The notes: generated by a model not told the origin, from the sequence alone. A stretch of 64,000 nt of DNA from Myrmaecium sp. VS I D KN 1 (GCA_019775845.1 JADQAV010000002.1:1984001-2048000); one strand, 5' to 3'. Numbered from the stretch's first letter, positions 23,946 through 35,339 are shown. A program made the numbers and translations.

Positions 23946-26908
23946 TCAATACTCAAAATCATCATCCACCGAAGGTCCCTTCGACTTCGCGACACTCTCC
24001 TGCTTCTGGTACATTTCCGCAATCATGCGGCTGGTAGTTGCCTGCTCCGGCTTTTTGTCCTCCCTCTCTTTGATGAACCGCGGGAACCTCAAACTTACTC
24101 CCTTCCCATCGGTTGACGAAAGCTGATCTGCAGCCGCCTTGTATCTTGGACTCAGGGTCAAATCTGCCGTTTTAACCTCCCAAACAAATCTAGGCTCAAA
24201 CCAAACGTCCGGCTGGTCCTTGTTTCCACTAGAATGATAATAGAATGGTTTCGGGCGCTCGATGGTGTGGTCCTTGAGCTTTGTGTGGAATTCCTCCAAG
24301 ACAGCTTCCGAAAAACCGGTTCCAATGTTGCACACAGTTTCGTACTGTTGGGAGGATGGGTTATAGCAAGCTAGCAGAAAGGCGCCGTACACAGATGTAC
24401 GCTTGCCTCTGCCATAGTAGGCACCAAGCACAACAAGATCCAGTGAATCGCCTACTCCGGCGAGATAATCCTTCTTGACCTAGCATTGAGTTAGCTACTA
24501 GCAAATTTAGTCCGGAGGTGAGACTATTAACCTTGAGCCAATTCTGGCTTCGCTTGCTCGGTTCATAACTGCTTTCAGGACCATCGAGCATTTTGACCAT
24601 AAGCCCTTCACAAGAAGCCTTAACACTTTCATCCAAAAGGATCTGGATCTGGTCAAGGTCGCTGGTATCCCCGGATGTGGCGAAGGCGAATTCACCTTCC
24701 ACTTCTTGAAAGGATTCTCTTAAGAGTTTCCTACGCTCACGGAAGGACTTGTTCACAAGTGCCTGGTGCGGTTAGCTTCTCGTCCCGATCCCATGAGTAA
24801 ATGTACTAACCTCATCATTCAGGTACAATATGTCAAACGCAAATACGCAAACCTTGACTTTGACATCCTCGATTTTCACGTCTTTGCGCTTACGAGTCAT
24901 GAGTGTCTGGAAGGGAAGCACCTTCTTCTCCACCATATCCCAGGCCACGGTCTCGCAATCGAGGACGAAGCTCTTGGTGCCTGGCTTAACCCAGACTGGA
25001 AGTTTGGTGAGAATGTCGGGGTATTTCCCCGAGAGATCCTCAGAATTCCGCGAGAAGATGTTGGCGATTCCCTTTTCAGATTTCCCGGCTGCCGGAACTG
25101 TGCTGGCATACTGTTCGGCAGAATCATGCGCAACGAAGTGAATCTGCGCCCTTTCTCCGTCATATTTGTACTCACACGTGAAGTCTTTCCCCTCGAACCG
25201 GTCTAACACTTCAGTGATTGATTTTGTCGGCTTTGCAAGCATTGGTTTTAATGGGACGCCAGGTCGCAACTTGCAGTTATCTCTTAGGCTGAAAATCCCA
25301 TGCTTAAGCATTGCAGGGATGATGACCCCGTAGTCAGGAAGCTCACTGTTCGAGATCAGCACTACGCCGGTGAATCTGATTGAGGGTACAATACCTATAC
25401 ACCGACTTCAGTGTCTTCTCTCCCTTCGCCAGCTCTTCAGTGCTGGGAATTGATCCATCCTTTTTGCCAATCTCATGAAACACCATGGCGTGCGCCAAGG
25501 CTACAAGTACCGTTTTCTCAGCGAGCCCAAGCCTCAGCTTACCTTCCAATGTCCTCACAATGAACTTAGCCTCACTTGGTCCACCTTTGTCTTTAGTGAT
25601 GTCGACGCCTTTGCCTCCTTTGTTGGCCAGGTTCGAGTCTGCCGCAGAAAGCAGTTTTTTGATCTCGCCAACCTTGCGAGCTTGTGCCCCGGAGCCTTCG
25701 GTAGTAGCAATTGTCTTGAGTCCCTGAAAGACACTTCTGATTGTTAGCGCCTTGGGTTTGAACATTGTAGGTTGCTTCGAGCGACTCTTCGCTGCGACTA
25801 AACCTAGGTCACCGATCTCGTTCTGATCGCTCTTGACAGTGGGCATATTCCGTCCGGTACTCTCGCTAATCGCCTTCATAATCAACGACTCCCCTATACC
25901 GAGCTCGATACCGGCATAATCAGGGGCTAGTTTATTGATCATAAGGAGAATAGTCGGTAACAGGTCATCTGGAGTAAGCCTCAGCACCTGCCTCAGAAAG
26001 AGGGAGCAGTGCGCCAATATTTCCAACCGCTTCGTCGTCATCTCAATCTTCGAGAAAGTTGTACACAACGCTGCATAAGGCACTGGATCGCCAGCTTTCC
26101 AATCTGGATACAGGTCTTTATTGTTGCTTTGCAATGTGGTCTGTACCTTCTTCCGCGCTTTGGCAATCACTTCGGGTTTTTCCTCTTCTGATGACACTGC
26201 TTCATCCTCAGCCTCGGACTCCTGATTACTCTTGGACGGAGATTCCGTTTTTTGCAGAGGCGCATCGGCAGCTGGGGCTGTCGAATCTGCGGCTCTCGCC
26301 GCGGCTGCTTTGCTCGGTCTCGGTTTGAGCTCCTTGGTGCTATCTGGCGGAGGCGTGGACTCTGAGGACTCTCTCGAACCACGCCTTTTAGGCTTCGTTG
26401 TCTCCTGCTTGACTGTTCTGCGACGTCTTTTGGACGGCGGCTCTTCGTCTTCCTCTTCCGATTGTGGCTCCTCCTTTAGAGGCCTCTTAGGAGGATCCTC
26501 CGATGAACGACCCGGGCTGACCGAGGCTGCAAGAGGAGACGACGTTACCAAACCGTTGTTGCTATAAAAGATTGAGCAGCAGAGGTGTACCTACCTCGTG
26601 ACGAGCTGACGGCATCTGCGCCGAGATTATCCTCATCCGCCTTATGGGGAGAATCTTTAGTGGTTTTGGACGTAGATCTAGGGGATTTCTTGGGGGCGGG
26701 ATCTGCGGATGCTTTCGTAGCGAACGACAGCTTCGTCTGTTGCTGCGGCGGCGGTTTTACTCCATTCGGTCGACCGAAGAACTTGCTGTTGCGAGAATAT
26801 CAGTATAGACCCAGAATGGAGCGCAATGGGGAAAGCAGCACTCTACACCAACCCTAAAGTCAATTGGGATGATTTGACGTACCCGAGGGTGGCCTGTTTG
26901 GGAGGCAT
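23946..26908 (-). CDS. CDC9: ATP-dependent DNA ligase I
   Basis: Six exons on the minus strand: 26883-26908, 26595-26785, 25395-26526, 24811-25345, 24532-24762 and 23946-24479, giving 882 residues. The start MPPKQATLGKFFGRP carries a PCNA-interacting box (Q5, L8, F11, F12) split by intron 1. A long acidic/basic disordered region follows with a SKRRRRTVK-type nuclear signal. The DNA-binding domain is at roughly residues 200-440 (YPDWKAGDPVPYAALCTTFS). The nucleotidyltransferase motif I EYKYDGERAQIH has the adenylated Lys at about 510, followed by motif III (FAFDILYLN) and motif IV (CEGLMVKML). The OB fold (VVLGAYYGRGKR) ends the protein. It seals Okazaki fragments and repair nicks in the nucleus, and in mitochondria in some fungi. 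Introns are 97, 68, 49, 48 and 52 bp. The upstream ACGCGT box fits S-phase control. Confidence 0.95.
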
Positions 26909-27571
26909 GGTACAGATGCTCCGGTGATCAGTAGGCAAGATCCGCCAGTGCTTGCGCGCCAAAGAGGCGGACTGGAAGGGAAGCGGGTAGTATGTCAGAA
27001 GTTGCGTCGTGCTCCGAGGCAGGCGGGATTGGACACGTAAAAGCGTAGACAAAGGTATAAGCATGCTCTGCCAATTCGCTCTGCAGCTCTCGATGGGATG
27101 AGGTCGAAATGGAGTGGCACCGGCCGGTAGAGCAGGAACGAACCCAGGCCGCGTCGACGCGTGAGCACACGCCTGCTGCCTGCTGCCCATTAGGCCCCAG
27201 GCTGCCAAGCAAGCGGGGAGTTCGAGCTCCACTGCGGGACAACCACATTCGACGTAGAATACAGTATCTAACATTGAACAGGAAAATAACAGAGGTCCGT
27301 GCTCGCCGCAATAGTGACTTACCGTCATACCATCTCCGCCGCCAGCTTCTAGCAAACAGCCGTAACATCTCACATCCACCCAAACACTCACACCCCAGCT
27401 CGGACAAGCCGGAGATTATATCTCGTATTCTCTGGTTGACTCACCACATCCCTGACCACGCAACCCATCTCTGTAACCACGGCGTCCTTCCTGTGGAGCA
27501 ACTCCGGGGCCGCAGAAAACCACCCGGAGCAGGCCGAGGAGCCTCAGGACAAGCCTCGATTGCACACCACC
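26909..27571. promoter_or_regulatory. Divergent promoter region of DNA ligase I and MIX23
   Basis: A 663-bp spacer between two divergent start codons. It includes an MCB-like box and a 10-bp palindrome near its middle. Open frames on both strands here overlap each other and match no family, so they are treated as chance. Confidence 0.6.
27157..27162. promoter_or_regulatory. MCB-like box (ACGCGT)
   Basis: A perfect ACGCGT sits about 250 bp upstream of the DNA ligase I start, overlapping the palindrome GCGTCGACGC (27151-27160). In yeasts MBF binds this sequence and drives S-phase genes including the DNA ligase I gene. Its role here is inferred. Confidence 0.5.
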
Positions 27572-28220
27572 ATGCAACATGACCAGCCTCGACTGGCACC
27601 CCAGTTCTGCTTTGACCAGACCGCGCTCAGAGGTTAGGAAAAAAGAAACAGCTTGCAGTCGACTCGATAAGGCAAACCGAGGACTGACGTAGACTCCACG
27701 GCCACCCGCAGATTTCCTGCGCCTCTCCCGCGCTTCCATCGACGACTCCATAACGCAGCGGCTCAATGCCCTCGTCACTCCGGCCAGGCAGGGCTTCGAT
27801 CCCTCCTCCACCTCGTCGCCGCACATCAGCCCGCTCGGTCGCCGCGCTATAGATCCGGCCCAGTGCCGATCGTTCAAGGACAACATCCTCTTCCCGTCCT
27901 GGCAGGTCCGGTCTGACGTCCTCAACTACTGCGCCAACGTTGCCACCTCTCCGGACCCGGATGATCCGGACACCGAGCTTCGCCAGATCGAATCGGCGCG
28001 CGCCCGAGACCGGCTTATAGACGAACGACTGGACCCGTATAGCGGTCGCTACTTTCCTCGGGAAACGCGCACGGAAATGCTAGCAAATCTGATAAGGAAT
28101 GAAAGGGCAGTAGAGGATATCATTCGGTCGAGGACGTGGTCTCTTGTGGGTGAGAGGTGTGGCATGGACGGTGAGTTCGCAGATGCTTTCAATAGGTGGC
28201 GAGCTTCACATGAACGATAG
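27572..28220 (+). CDS. MIX23: MIX23/CCDC58 family (Cid2-like) mitochondrial protein
   Basis: Two exons, 27572-27632 and 27712-28220, with a 79-bp intron (CTGAC branch), giving 189 residues. The start is MQHDQPRLAPQFCFDQTALR. Four cysteines match the four in human CCDC58 by context: FCFDQ, AQCRSF, NYCANV and GERCGM. The flanking patterns agree too: a DFLRLSRASIDDSI segment and the C-terminal RTWSLVGERC. MIX23 is an intermembrane-space protein of the Mia40 pathway that supports mitochondrial import; the fission yeast homologue is called Cid2. The fungal protein is longer than the human one because of a spacer around residues 55-75. It is divergent from DNA ligase I and convergent with CAF40. 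Confidence 0.85.
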
Positions 28221-28555
28221 CTTAAACGATCCATGTTCCGATCATAAACTCCATATTGCTTTTGGGGAATAAACTATCTGTGTAAGTAGGTCGTGAGCAT
28301 GATGCATCATGGTATATGTGTAGTAATACAAGACACCCCTAAGTCAGCCGTGCTGTAGCGGCGCCAAACTCCTTTTATGCCCGGACCTTTGGTCCATAGA
28401 TAATTTCTCTCGTAACGCCGGCCGTGAGGGGAAATACTTTTCATGTCGCTGGTCCTTGTGTGAAGCACAACCCATCGATCAATAAACGCCTTCGAAACCT
28501 GCAGTCAAATAAGCTTGCTCAATCCCGGCGATTTTAAACGTTCAAAGAGACTAAA
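28221..28555. other. Convergent 3' spacer of MIX23 and CAF40
   Basis: Spacer of 335 bp between two stop codons facing each other. It carries 3' untranslated sequence only; no coding region or repeat was seen. Confidence 0.6.
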
Positions 28556-29819
28556 CTATTGGTGGAGAAGACCCTGGTTAGGATGATTTGGCGGCTCAAC
28601 GTTGTCCGACAGGTTGATGAGCAACTGAGCTAGGCACCGCTTTGTAGCGGCGTCATCACGGAGGACGGAAGCAAAGGTCGCATCGCGGAGAGGCTCGGGT
28701 AGACACTGTCTAAGAGCCTCGCGAGCACGGGCGTTGTCACTCAACCTTGATTGGACGTTAGTCATCAGAACAGTAGGTTGGTGGAGCGGAGCACGGAGTC
28801 ACATACCTTAGAAAGCAGCGAACAACATGTTTGAGAAGTCGAACTGTCTGCTGCTCGACGAGCTGATTGACCATATTGCTAAGGACCGTGCCGACCGCAT
28901 AGAATCTCTCATATGTCTGGCAGATATACGCGAGTCCGAGGTCGTCCAAGAGGATCTTCTGTACGATGAAGATCGCAACGGTTTTGCTTAGTTCAGAGCC
29001 TGTCTCCATTATGCGGAGGCACAATGGTATAATTTCTGTTGTAAGAAGGAAGTTTATCACTTCGGACGAGTCGTTCTTGACCAAGGCACCGATGACTCCT
29101 AAGGAGGTAAGGCGAAGATACTCGAAGGGCCGAGATTTGGATGTGGTGTTGAGAAAAGGATATAAGAAAAGGGGTATATGTGCTAGAGTTTCCGTAAGTA
29201 AACGATAAGCTTACTCTGGATCAAGAGAAAACATACCGTTCAAGAAGAGAGCACGGGTTTCTGTGTGTGAAGCTACGCACTGAAGCAAGGCAAGGGCGTT
29301 ACAGACACGGTTCGAGGCGGCAGCAGTAAGTTGCGAAGGGTTGAGCAAAGGGTATACAGAGATTATCTCCTGAAGGAGGGAGGCCATGACGCCTACTCAA
29401 GAATCAGCATAAGTTTAAATGTGGCTCGCTGCGAACCACGTACCGAAGGAATGCCAAAGTATGAGAGCGAGTTCCGGGACCTGCTCGCGCTTCTTGCTGA
29501 GTTCCAGCAATGCATTCTCCCGGGTCTGTGGCTTCATCAACTGCGCGATCCATTCCAAAACCCGCCGGTTATCATCCGTGATGCCCTGATCGGTCAAGGC
29601 CTGCGCATGGTCCGCCGGTCCCATTGTAGCGATGGGTTGGGCGGAAGCAGCATTGCTTGCGGAGATGCGGTTATAATGCTGCTGCTGAGCTGCTGCTGCT
29701 GCCGCCGCTGCCGCTTGCGCTTGAGCATGCTGTTGTTGAACGGCATGGTGGGGATGAGCTTGGTGATGCGCGGGAGGCCATTCAGTAGAGCCGTATTGCT
29801 GGTGAGAGAATACGTGCAT
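28556..29819 (-). CDS. CAF40: CCR4-NOT subunit CAF40 (CNOT9/Rcd1)
   Basis: Four exons on the minus strand: 29444-29819, 29237-29392, 28807-29182 and 28556-28745, giving 365 residues. The N-terminus is rich in His, Gln and Ala ([10 protein letters not shown], then Ala and Gln runs) and varies between species. The remainder is the Rcd1 armadillo-repeat domain, nearly identical to animal CNOT9: [77 protein letters not shown]. It binds NOT1 and recruits translational repressors to the CCR4-NOT deadenylase in the cytoplasm. Introns of 51, 54 and 61 bp have standard donors and CTGAT or CTAAC branches. The tail [15 protein letters not shown] extends past the repeats. Confidence 0.95.
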
Positions 29820-30460
29820 AGCTGCTTATCGCCGGTTTCGAAGTGTCAAGCCAGCCCTATCTCGTTGGTGATCGTGGAGAACAGTGGAATGCGGTTGTAG
29901 CGGTATGAGTGGAGTTTACCTGGCCAACCTAATGCGAGTAATAGATGCGGGCGGCACTCGGGCGGGAGTTTGGGGGATAGCGTTTTTCCGTTCCCGAAGC
30001 CAGGAACGCTGTGCTGAACCACGTGATGTGGTGCATCCCTGCAGCCGGGAGCCCGATTGCAAGATCGTTGATTATGTAATGAAGATCTCTTTTGCCTCAT
30101 TGCTCAAACTTCTGAGCGGCTTTGGTTCGCGTCATAAGAATAAATACAAGAGGTGGCTTCTAGTGTACCGGTGATGTCAATCAGCCTCATGACCACCATC
30201 TCTCAAATTACGTTGACTGCTAACACCGAAAAACCTGCAAACCTTGTTGCCTGTTGCCATTCCAACAGCGAACGGGACTGAAACAAACCTCGACTATGAA
30301 TCATACAAAGAAATTCGTCAGCGCTTTGAGGCGGTCGTGCTAGACATCCTGACGAGTCTTGGGCCTGACTTCTGGGCTTAATCGTCCCATCAAAAACCTA
30401 ACAATAGCACATCATCCTCGCTGTAATGAAACCCCATAATGATGTCCCTTCAACGAAGGA
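29820..30460. other. Spacer between CAF40 and KIN1, with an unexplained open frame
   Basis: A 641-bp spacer upstream of CAF40 and downstream of KIN1. Most of it shows nothing recognisable. Its right end (30217-30381, plus strand) has a protein-like open frame, reported separately. Confidence 0.55.
30217..30381 (+). other. Protein-like open segment, possible last exon or remnant
   Basis: An open frame without an ATG runs to a TAA at 30379-30381. Its end reads NLDYESYKEIRQRFEAVVLD then ILTSLGPDFWA, with an amphipathic, normally composed look unlike the chance frames nearby. A CTAAC sits at 30220-30224 and a CAACAG acceptor-like site at 30263-30268. An ATG in another frame at 30189 also reads plausibly (MTTISQITLTANTEKPANL). 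I could not find a splice joining them and do not recognise the family. Confidence 0.25.
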
Positions 30461-33400
30461 TCACAACCGCAGCCCATCCAATATCTTCTGGGCCATGTTT
30501 TTGTACTGCCATGTCCCGCCCTCAACCTTCTTGAACTGAATGCCGTGCAGAGAAAGCAGTGGGACTTTGACGATGAAGATCTCGAACTTCAATACCATAT
30601 TTCCGCCCAGATCACTCTGGACTTGCGTCGTTGTCTCACCAGGCGCTCTGGGTCTGACGCTTCTGTGCTCCTCTCTTTCCTCGTTGTCGTCCGATATGTC
30701 GGAATTTGTGAAGCTGCGGTCCGCGGTAGCTTGCCGATTTCTAAGCGACTTCGGTGTTTGTGGGGTCCGTTGCTGATCCTCCCGCTCGCGGTCGCTGCCC
30801 ATGAAGCCGCCGAAGCTGATTTTCCGGCGGTGCCCTGCCACATTCCCAGATTGGTCTGCAGCAGATGGGGGATCTTGAGCTGCATTAAGATCAATACTCG
30901 GACGGTGACGACAACTGAATCCACCCTTGATCTCCCAGTATTCGACTCCTAACTGTTTCAGCACCCTGATAATGTCCGCGTGTATGACGGGAAGCGGTTT
31001 GTTGCTGGTGGTTGAGACACTGAACAACCCTTTCAGGTATACTGGCTTCATAGCTTCCGAACTGGGCTCAACATGGGAAGGGCTGTCAGCGAGCTCTTGA
31101 TCTGTCTCTTCGGGAACGTTCGATTCTCTCGCCATATCTCTCCGAGCTCGTCGAGCCTGAATACTCTCTCTGCGTGCATGTCCTAGTGATTTAGTCCGCG
31201 CAGCAGCCCCGCGCAGGCGTGCAGAGCCCTGGTCAGAGGCAGGCTCCTCTTTCCTTTCGCGCTGCCCCGAAACGCTCGATCGATCAGAGCCACTGGTGTG
31301 AGGAGGCTCTGAGGGAGAGGCTGCCCTTCTCGTCGTTCGTCGCCTTAGGTCGGCCGAGTTAACGCTAGTAGACCTCCCTAGAGCCTTCAATTTTCGAGCA
31401 GTTCCGCCGCCAGGGGGTGACAAAAGCTCAGGCTGATTTTGTTGCCCCCCCTGGGAAAATGGAGACGATGAGCTAGGATCCTTCTCACGTGTCCTTCTGA
31501 CGCTGAAGCTCTTCCGTGCAGGACTTGCCGCGTCGGGTGGTGTAGAAATGGCAACAGCAGGAGGAGGTGGATTAGGCATGGCAGACCTATCCCTATCCGG
31601 GTCTCTGTATCTGCGAGCACTGAACCGACGAAACAGTCCAGCAGCCGCGCTTTCCTTCTTCATAGGAGTTGCACCACTTGGAGGGCTGATTACCGTAGGG
31701 GCTACTTGTTGAGGCCCGCTCAAGCCAAGTTTCTGCACCCCTTCGGCCACCTCATCTTCGCCATGAGTTCTTGCGCGTGGTCGAGTGCGGCCACCTGTTG
31801 GAGCTTCACCCGCCATTTCATATGTTGCCGGGTTTGTGTAAGCTGCTTCAGGGGCAGGTAAATCAGGCATTGGCAAAGGCTTTTCACTTGGAACTTTGGG
31901 AACTTCCTGTGCTCCGGAAGTCGATTCTAGTTGCTCTCGTTCTTGCTTCTCTCGGACGAGGTAGTAGATTGAAATCAGAGGATTGAAGGCATTGATCGGG
32001 TCATTGCCGATTTGCAAGGCCTCGGCAGAAGGGTTCGTCAGGGTGTCTCTGCTTGCGGTAGAATTTCGACGTTTGTAGAAGTCGAAGACGCCCCTTTTCC
32101 GCTCTGCCTCGGGACTCTGAGCCTGCTGTCTACGTGCAGCTGCTCGAACAGCGCTCTGGTAGTCCTCCGACTGGATAACACTAGTCAGTTGGGCAGTTAT
32201 GTATTCTGCGCTGCCGAAATCAAATCCGGTCATCTTGTCAATGACCTTAGGATCTAAAGGGAGCTGCAGGGGCTCCCTTGGAGGCAGGTAATTATCTGGT
32301 GCGCCGTTAAAACCTTTGGTCATCCAAGGATGATTCATAATTTCAGTTAAGCTAGCACGCTGTCGAGGATCAGTAACAAGCATCCGGGAGATCAGGTTCT
32401 TGCATTCTACAACGGTTAGTGTTGAACCCGGAAGGAATGTGAGACTAAAAGACTTACCATTGGAGAGCCAGGGTGGATAATCCACATAGCCCTTCTTGAT
32501 TTTGGCGTGCAGCTGTGGCATACTTTGGTCATCGAAAGGGACCTTCCCACACACCAAGACGTAGAGCACGATTCCAAAGCTCCAAACATCGACCTCGGGG
32601 CCCGTGTACTGCTTGGCCTGGAGCAATTCTGGAGCTGCAAAATAGAGGCTGCCGCAAAAAGTCTTTAGCTGGTTCCTGGGGGAGAATAGATTGCTTAGTC
32701 CAAAATCTATAATCTTGATATCCCCGGTCTTGCTGATGAGGATGTTTTCAATCTTCAGATCCCGATGCACAATGCTGTTACGATGGCAATAATCCAAAGC
32801 GCTAGCGATTTGTCGTGCAAACTTTCGGGCTTGCTTCTCTTTTAGTCTCCCATGGGAGATGATATAGTCCAGCATCTGACCTCCGTTCACATATTCGAAG
32901 AGCATGTACCAATGATGGTTGGTTCGAACAACGTCTCGCATGCCACAAATGTAAGGGTGGTTTACCAAGCTTACAATTGCCGCTTCCCTAGCAGTGCGAA
33001 TCTCCTTCGAGTGTTCCGCTCGCTCACGGTCGGCTTGGCTTCTATGCTCGTCTGTTGACTGACGCGGGACGATCTTCACGGCGACCTATAGAACGTAAGA
33101 AAGATGCTACCCGAGCGAGCTACAATACTCTTTACCTGTTCGCCTGTTTCCAAGTTTCGTGCTAACTTCACCTTTCCCATGCTCCCAGCTCCGATTGTTT
33201 TGCCCAATGACCACTGCCCCGTCGAAGCTGTGATTGTTGTTCGGCGTCGTTGCACGGAGCTACTAGTCGCCATTCCCTGGGAATAGTCCGCAACTTGTCC
33301 ATTCTGCGTGTTTGGATCTACAGCTGGCGCTTCGGAATATCGGGAGGGTACGGATTGGGGAGTGGCTGTTGGTGTTGTTCTCACTGACTCTGCGCGCGAT

Positions 33401-33690
33401 GGGCCCGTAGGTTGATGACTTCCATCACGGGAAGAGCTTCGACGCGCTGGCGTAGCCGCTGCCAGATTGCTCTGCTCAAAATCCCGACGAACGATATTGC
33501 TCATGTTACCGTGTCGCCCATGTGGTTGAGAGTGGGAGAGTGAACGATGGGGCGAGGAGGGGGCAGCGGTATGTCTAACTGAAGTGGATTGCGCTCGCTG
33601 TGGCCGATCAGACGGACTACCCAAAGCTTGTTGTCGGCGAGCGGAAGAAGCGTGCACCACAGCGGGAGAGCCAGGCGCAGTGGTCGACAT
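30461..33690 (-). CDS. KIN1: KIN1-type serine/threonine kinase (MARK/PAR-1 family)
   Basis: Three exons on the minus strand: 33136-33690, 32458-33085 and 30461-32406, giving 1042 residues. A Ser/Arg/Thr-rich N-terminus precedes the kinase domain: glycine loop GKTIGAGSMGKVKLA, VAVK with the ATP-binding Lys at about 189, HRD at about 292-294 (IVHRDLKIEN), DFG at about 312, and the activation segment NQLKTFCGSLYFAAPELL. A long disordered middle follows, rich in Ser, Arg and Pro. The C-terminus is a KA1 membrane-binding domain (GVEYWEIKGGFSCRHRPSID, VKVPLLSLHGIQFKKVEGGT). KIN1 kinases act at the cell cortex in polarity, septation and exocytosis. The 51-bp second intron (32407-32457) is a multiple of three without a stop, so retention would insert 17 residues in the kinase C-lobe. 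Its GTAAGT, CTAAC and TAG signals and homology support removal. Confidence 0.93.
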
Positions 33691-34845
33691 AGCGGACTCG
33701 AGCACTTGAGCGATGCAAGCGGTATGCCTGAAGCGTAGTTATGGACCCGAAGAGGCGACCGGAGAGGCGGAGCGGGGGAGACGAAGCCAGACGGCAGAAA
33801 AGACCGTGACAACGCTCACACGGCGGATCTTGCTCGTAGCAGGTAGTTGTTCGTATGAGTGGGGATGCTTGTAAGGTGCCTGAGTGAGGTTCAGTGGCTT
33901 GGCCTGGCCAGCATGGCTAGGTTGAGAATGTACAAACAACATACCTTGAGTTGGCTCAGCACCAGCGCCAATCGATCGCGATCCGAGGAAGATGAAATGA
34001 GTCAAGCAACGCGCTCGCAGGCCTTAGAGAAGCCGGAAGGCGAGCGGGAAGTGCGGGGAGAATGGGGGGAACAAACGCTCCGTAAAGGTGATGGAAAACG
34101 CGCCCGGGAGATGCGATTGGTAGGTGTCCGACTGTCCGAGCTGCTGCAGGACCTCGATGGTCGGCCGTCAACGGAGTAACAGGCTGGAAGGCGAGGGCCC
34201 GCCGCGGCAAGAGTATAGCGGTCGGTAAAGATGGGGGGTTGGGCGGATTGAAAGGCAAGCCCATGCCCGGACAGGGAGATGAAGGTCCAGGGCCGGTAGG
34301 GAGTAGGAGTAGACGACAGGCAACTCCTAGGAGTTAGGTGGGCAGGGCACTCGAGAAACGGTCCCCGCCTGATGATGACGACCTGGTCAGGCAGGCTGCA
34401 AAGGGCCGCGCTGTTCTCCCAACAGTCCGTAGGAGGAACAAGGAGGTCGACGTCAACAACAGCAGGTTAGGGTACTCTGTAGGCTGGTGGTTCAGTAAGG
34501 TAGGCAAGATCGAGCACGAGAAGGACCGCACTCCTAGGTAAGGTACGAAGTGTACAAAGTAGCGGAGGAGGGGGGCCCTTTGAGCAAAGGGTGGGCGTGT
34601 TATTTACTCATTTACTTACTCCGTGTCCTTCGACTTAACGTTAGTGGTTGTACCGGTACGTCCATCGGTTTAAGTTGGGGTGCTTGCGAAACCCTCCAGC
34701 TGTCCAGGGACGGACGAGGGCCAACCTACTCCTAAGGGACCCGTCGGGCGGCGAAGCTAGCTTGCTTGCTTGTTTGGACCTGCCGACGGCCTCAACCACC
34801 TCTGGGCCGGCGGGCCGATGACGATTGGAGCAACCGGAACGCGCT

Positions 34846-34871
34846 CAAGTGGTTGACAAAAAAACGCGACC
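34846..34871 (+). repeat. Left terminal inverted repeat of MITE
   Basis: A 26-bp arm, perfectly complementary to 35054-35079. Confidence 0.9.
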
Positions 34872-35053
34872 GTACATTAACCGGTAAATTCAAATTACTG
34901 CCTGAATCAACTTAATAAAATTCAAGAAAAATCATTAATAGGAAGAGAAGAGCCTATTCTATTATTCTCTATCTTTTTATTAAATTCTGAAGGCTTTTCG
35001 TTGAGTATCTAGGGTGAGGTTTCTCGTCCATATAGGGAGGATTTTGCTTTAGT

Positions 35054-35079
35054 GGTCGCGTTTTTTTGTCAACCACTTG
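35054..35079 (-). repeat. Right terminal inverted repeat of MITE
   Basis: A 26-bp arm, perfectly complementary to 34846-34871. A second copy of the outer motif CCACTTGGCG occurs 26 bp further right (35100-35109). Confidence 0.9.
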
Positions 35080-35339
35080 GCGCTTTTCCCGATATGTGAT
35101 CCACTTGGCGAAAACCACAGGGACTACACGGCTTAATGCAGTAATTACCCCCCGTCGCCGTAATTTACGGCTCAAGCGACAAGAGAGCTCCTCTGCATTG
35201 GATGTCTCCAGATCCTCAACCCTTCTCTTTGCAGTCCCAATCCTTCCAACTAGCGACCTCATTTGGACTGCACCGGAAGATCATGGCACAGCTCACAAGG
35301 ATTGAAGCGCCTTGAAACCTCCCATAGTCAATATCCGCC

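Larger units (their letters stand above)
34846..35079. mobile_element. MITE-like element with 26-bp perfect terminal inverted repeats
   Basis: The left end starts CAAGTGGTTGAC, then a run of seven A, then CGCGACC (34846-34871). The exact reverse complement ends the element at 35054-35079. The interior is clearly more AT-rich than the flanks and contains no coding region. The element is 234 bp and is bordered by GCGCT on both sides (34841-34845 and 35080-35084), a candidate 5-bp target-site duplication. This fits a miniature inverted-repeat element mobilised by a DNA transposase elsewhere. The superfamily is not assigned: 5-bp duplications are not typical of the Tc1/mariner elements common in fungi. 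It lies about 260 bp upstream of the GPATCH1 start codon. Confidence 0.8.
33691..35339. other. Divergent spacer between KIN1 and GPATCH1 genes
   Basis: A 1.65 kb divergent promoter region. The left part is GC-rich with no supported gene. The right part (34846-35079) holds a MITE-like element. The leader of the GPATCH1 gene follows it. Confidence 0.6.

Noticed and set aside
26843-27582. Frames of 157-182 codons on both strands between DNA ligase I and MIX23
   Set aside because: They overlap the promoter region, conflict with each other and show no domain; the flanking genes explain the locus.
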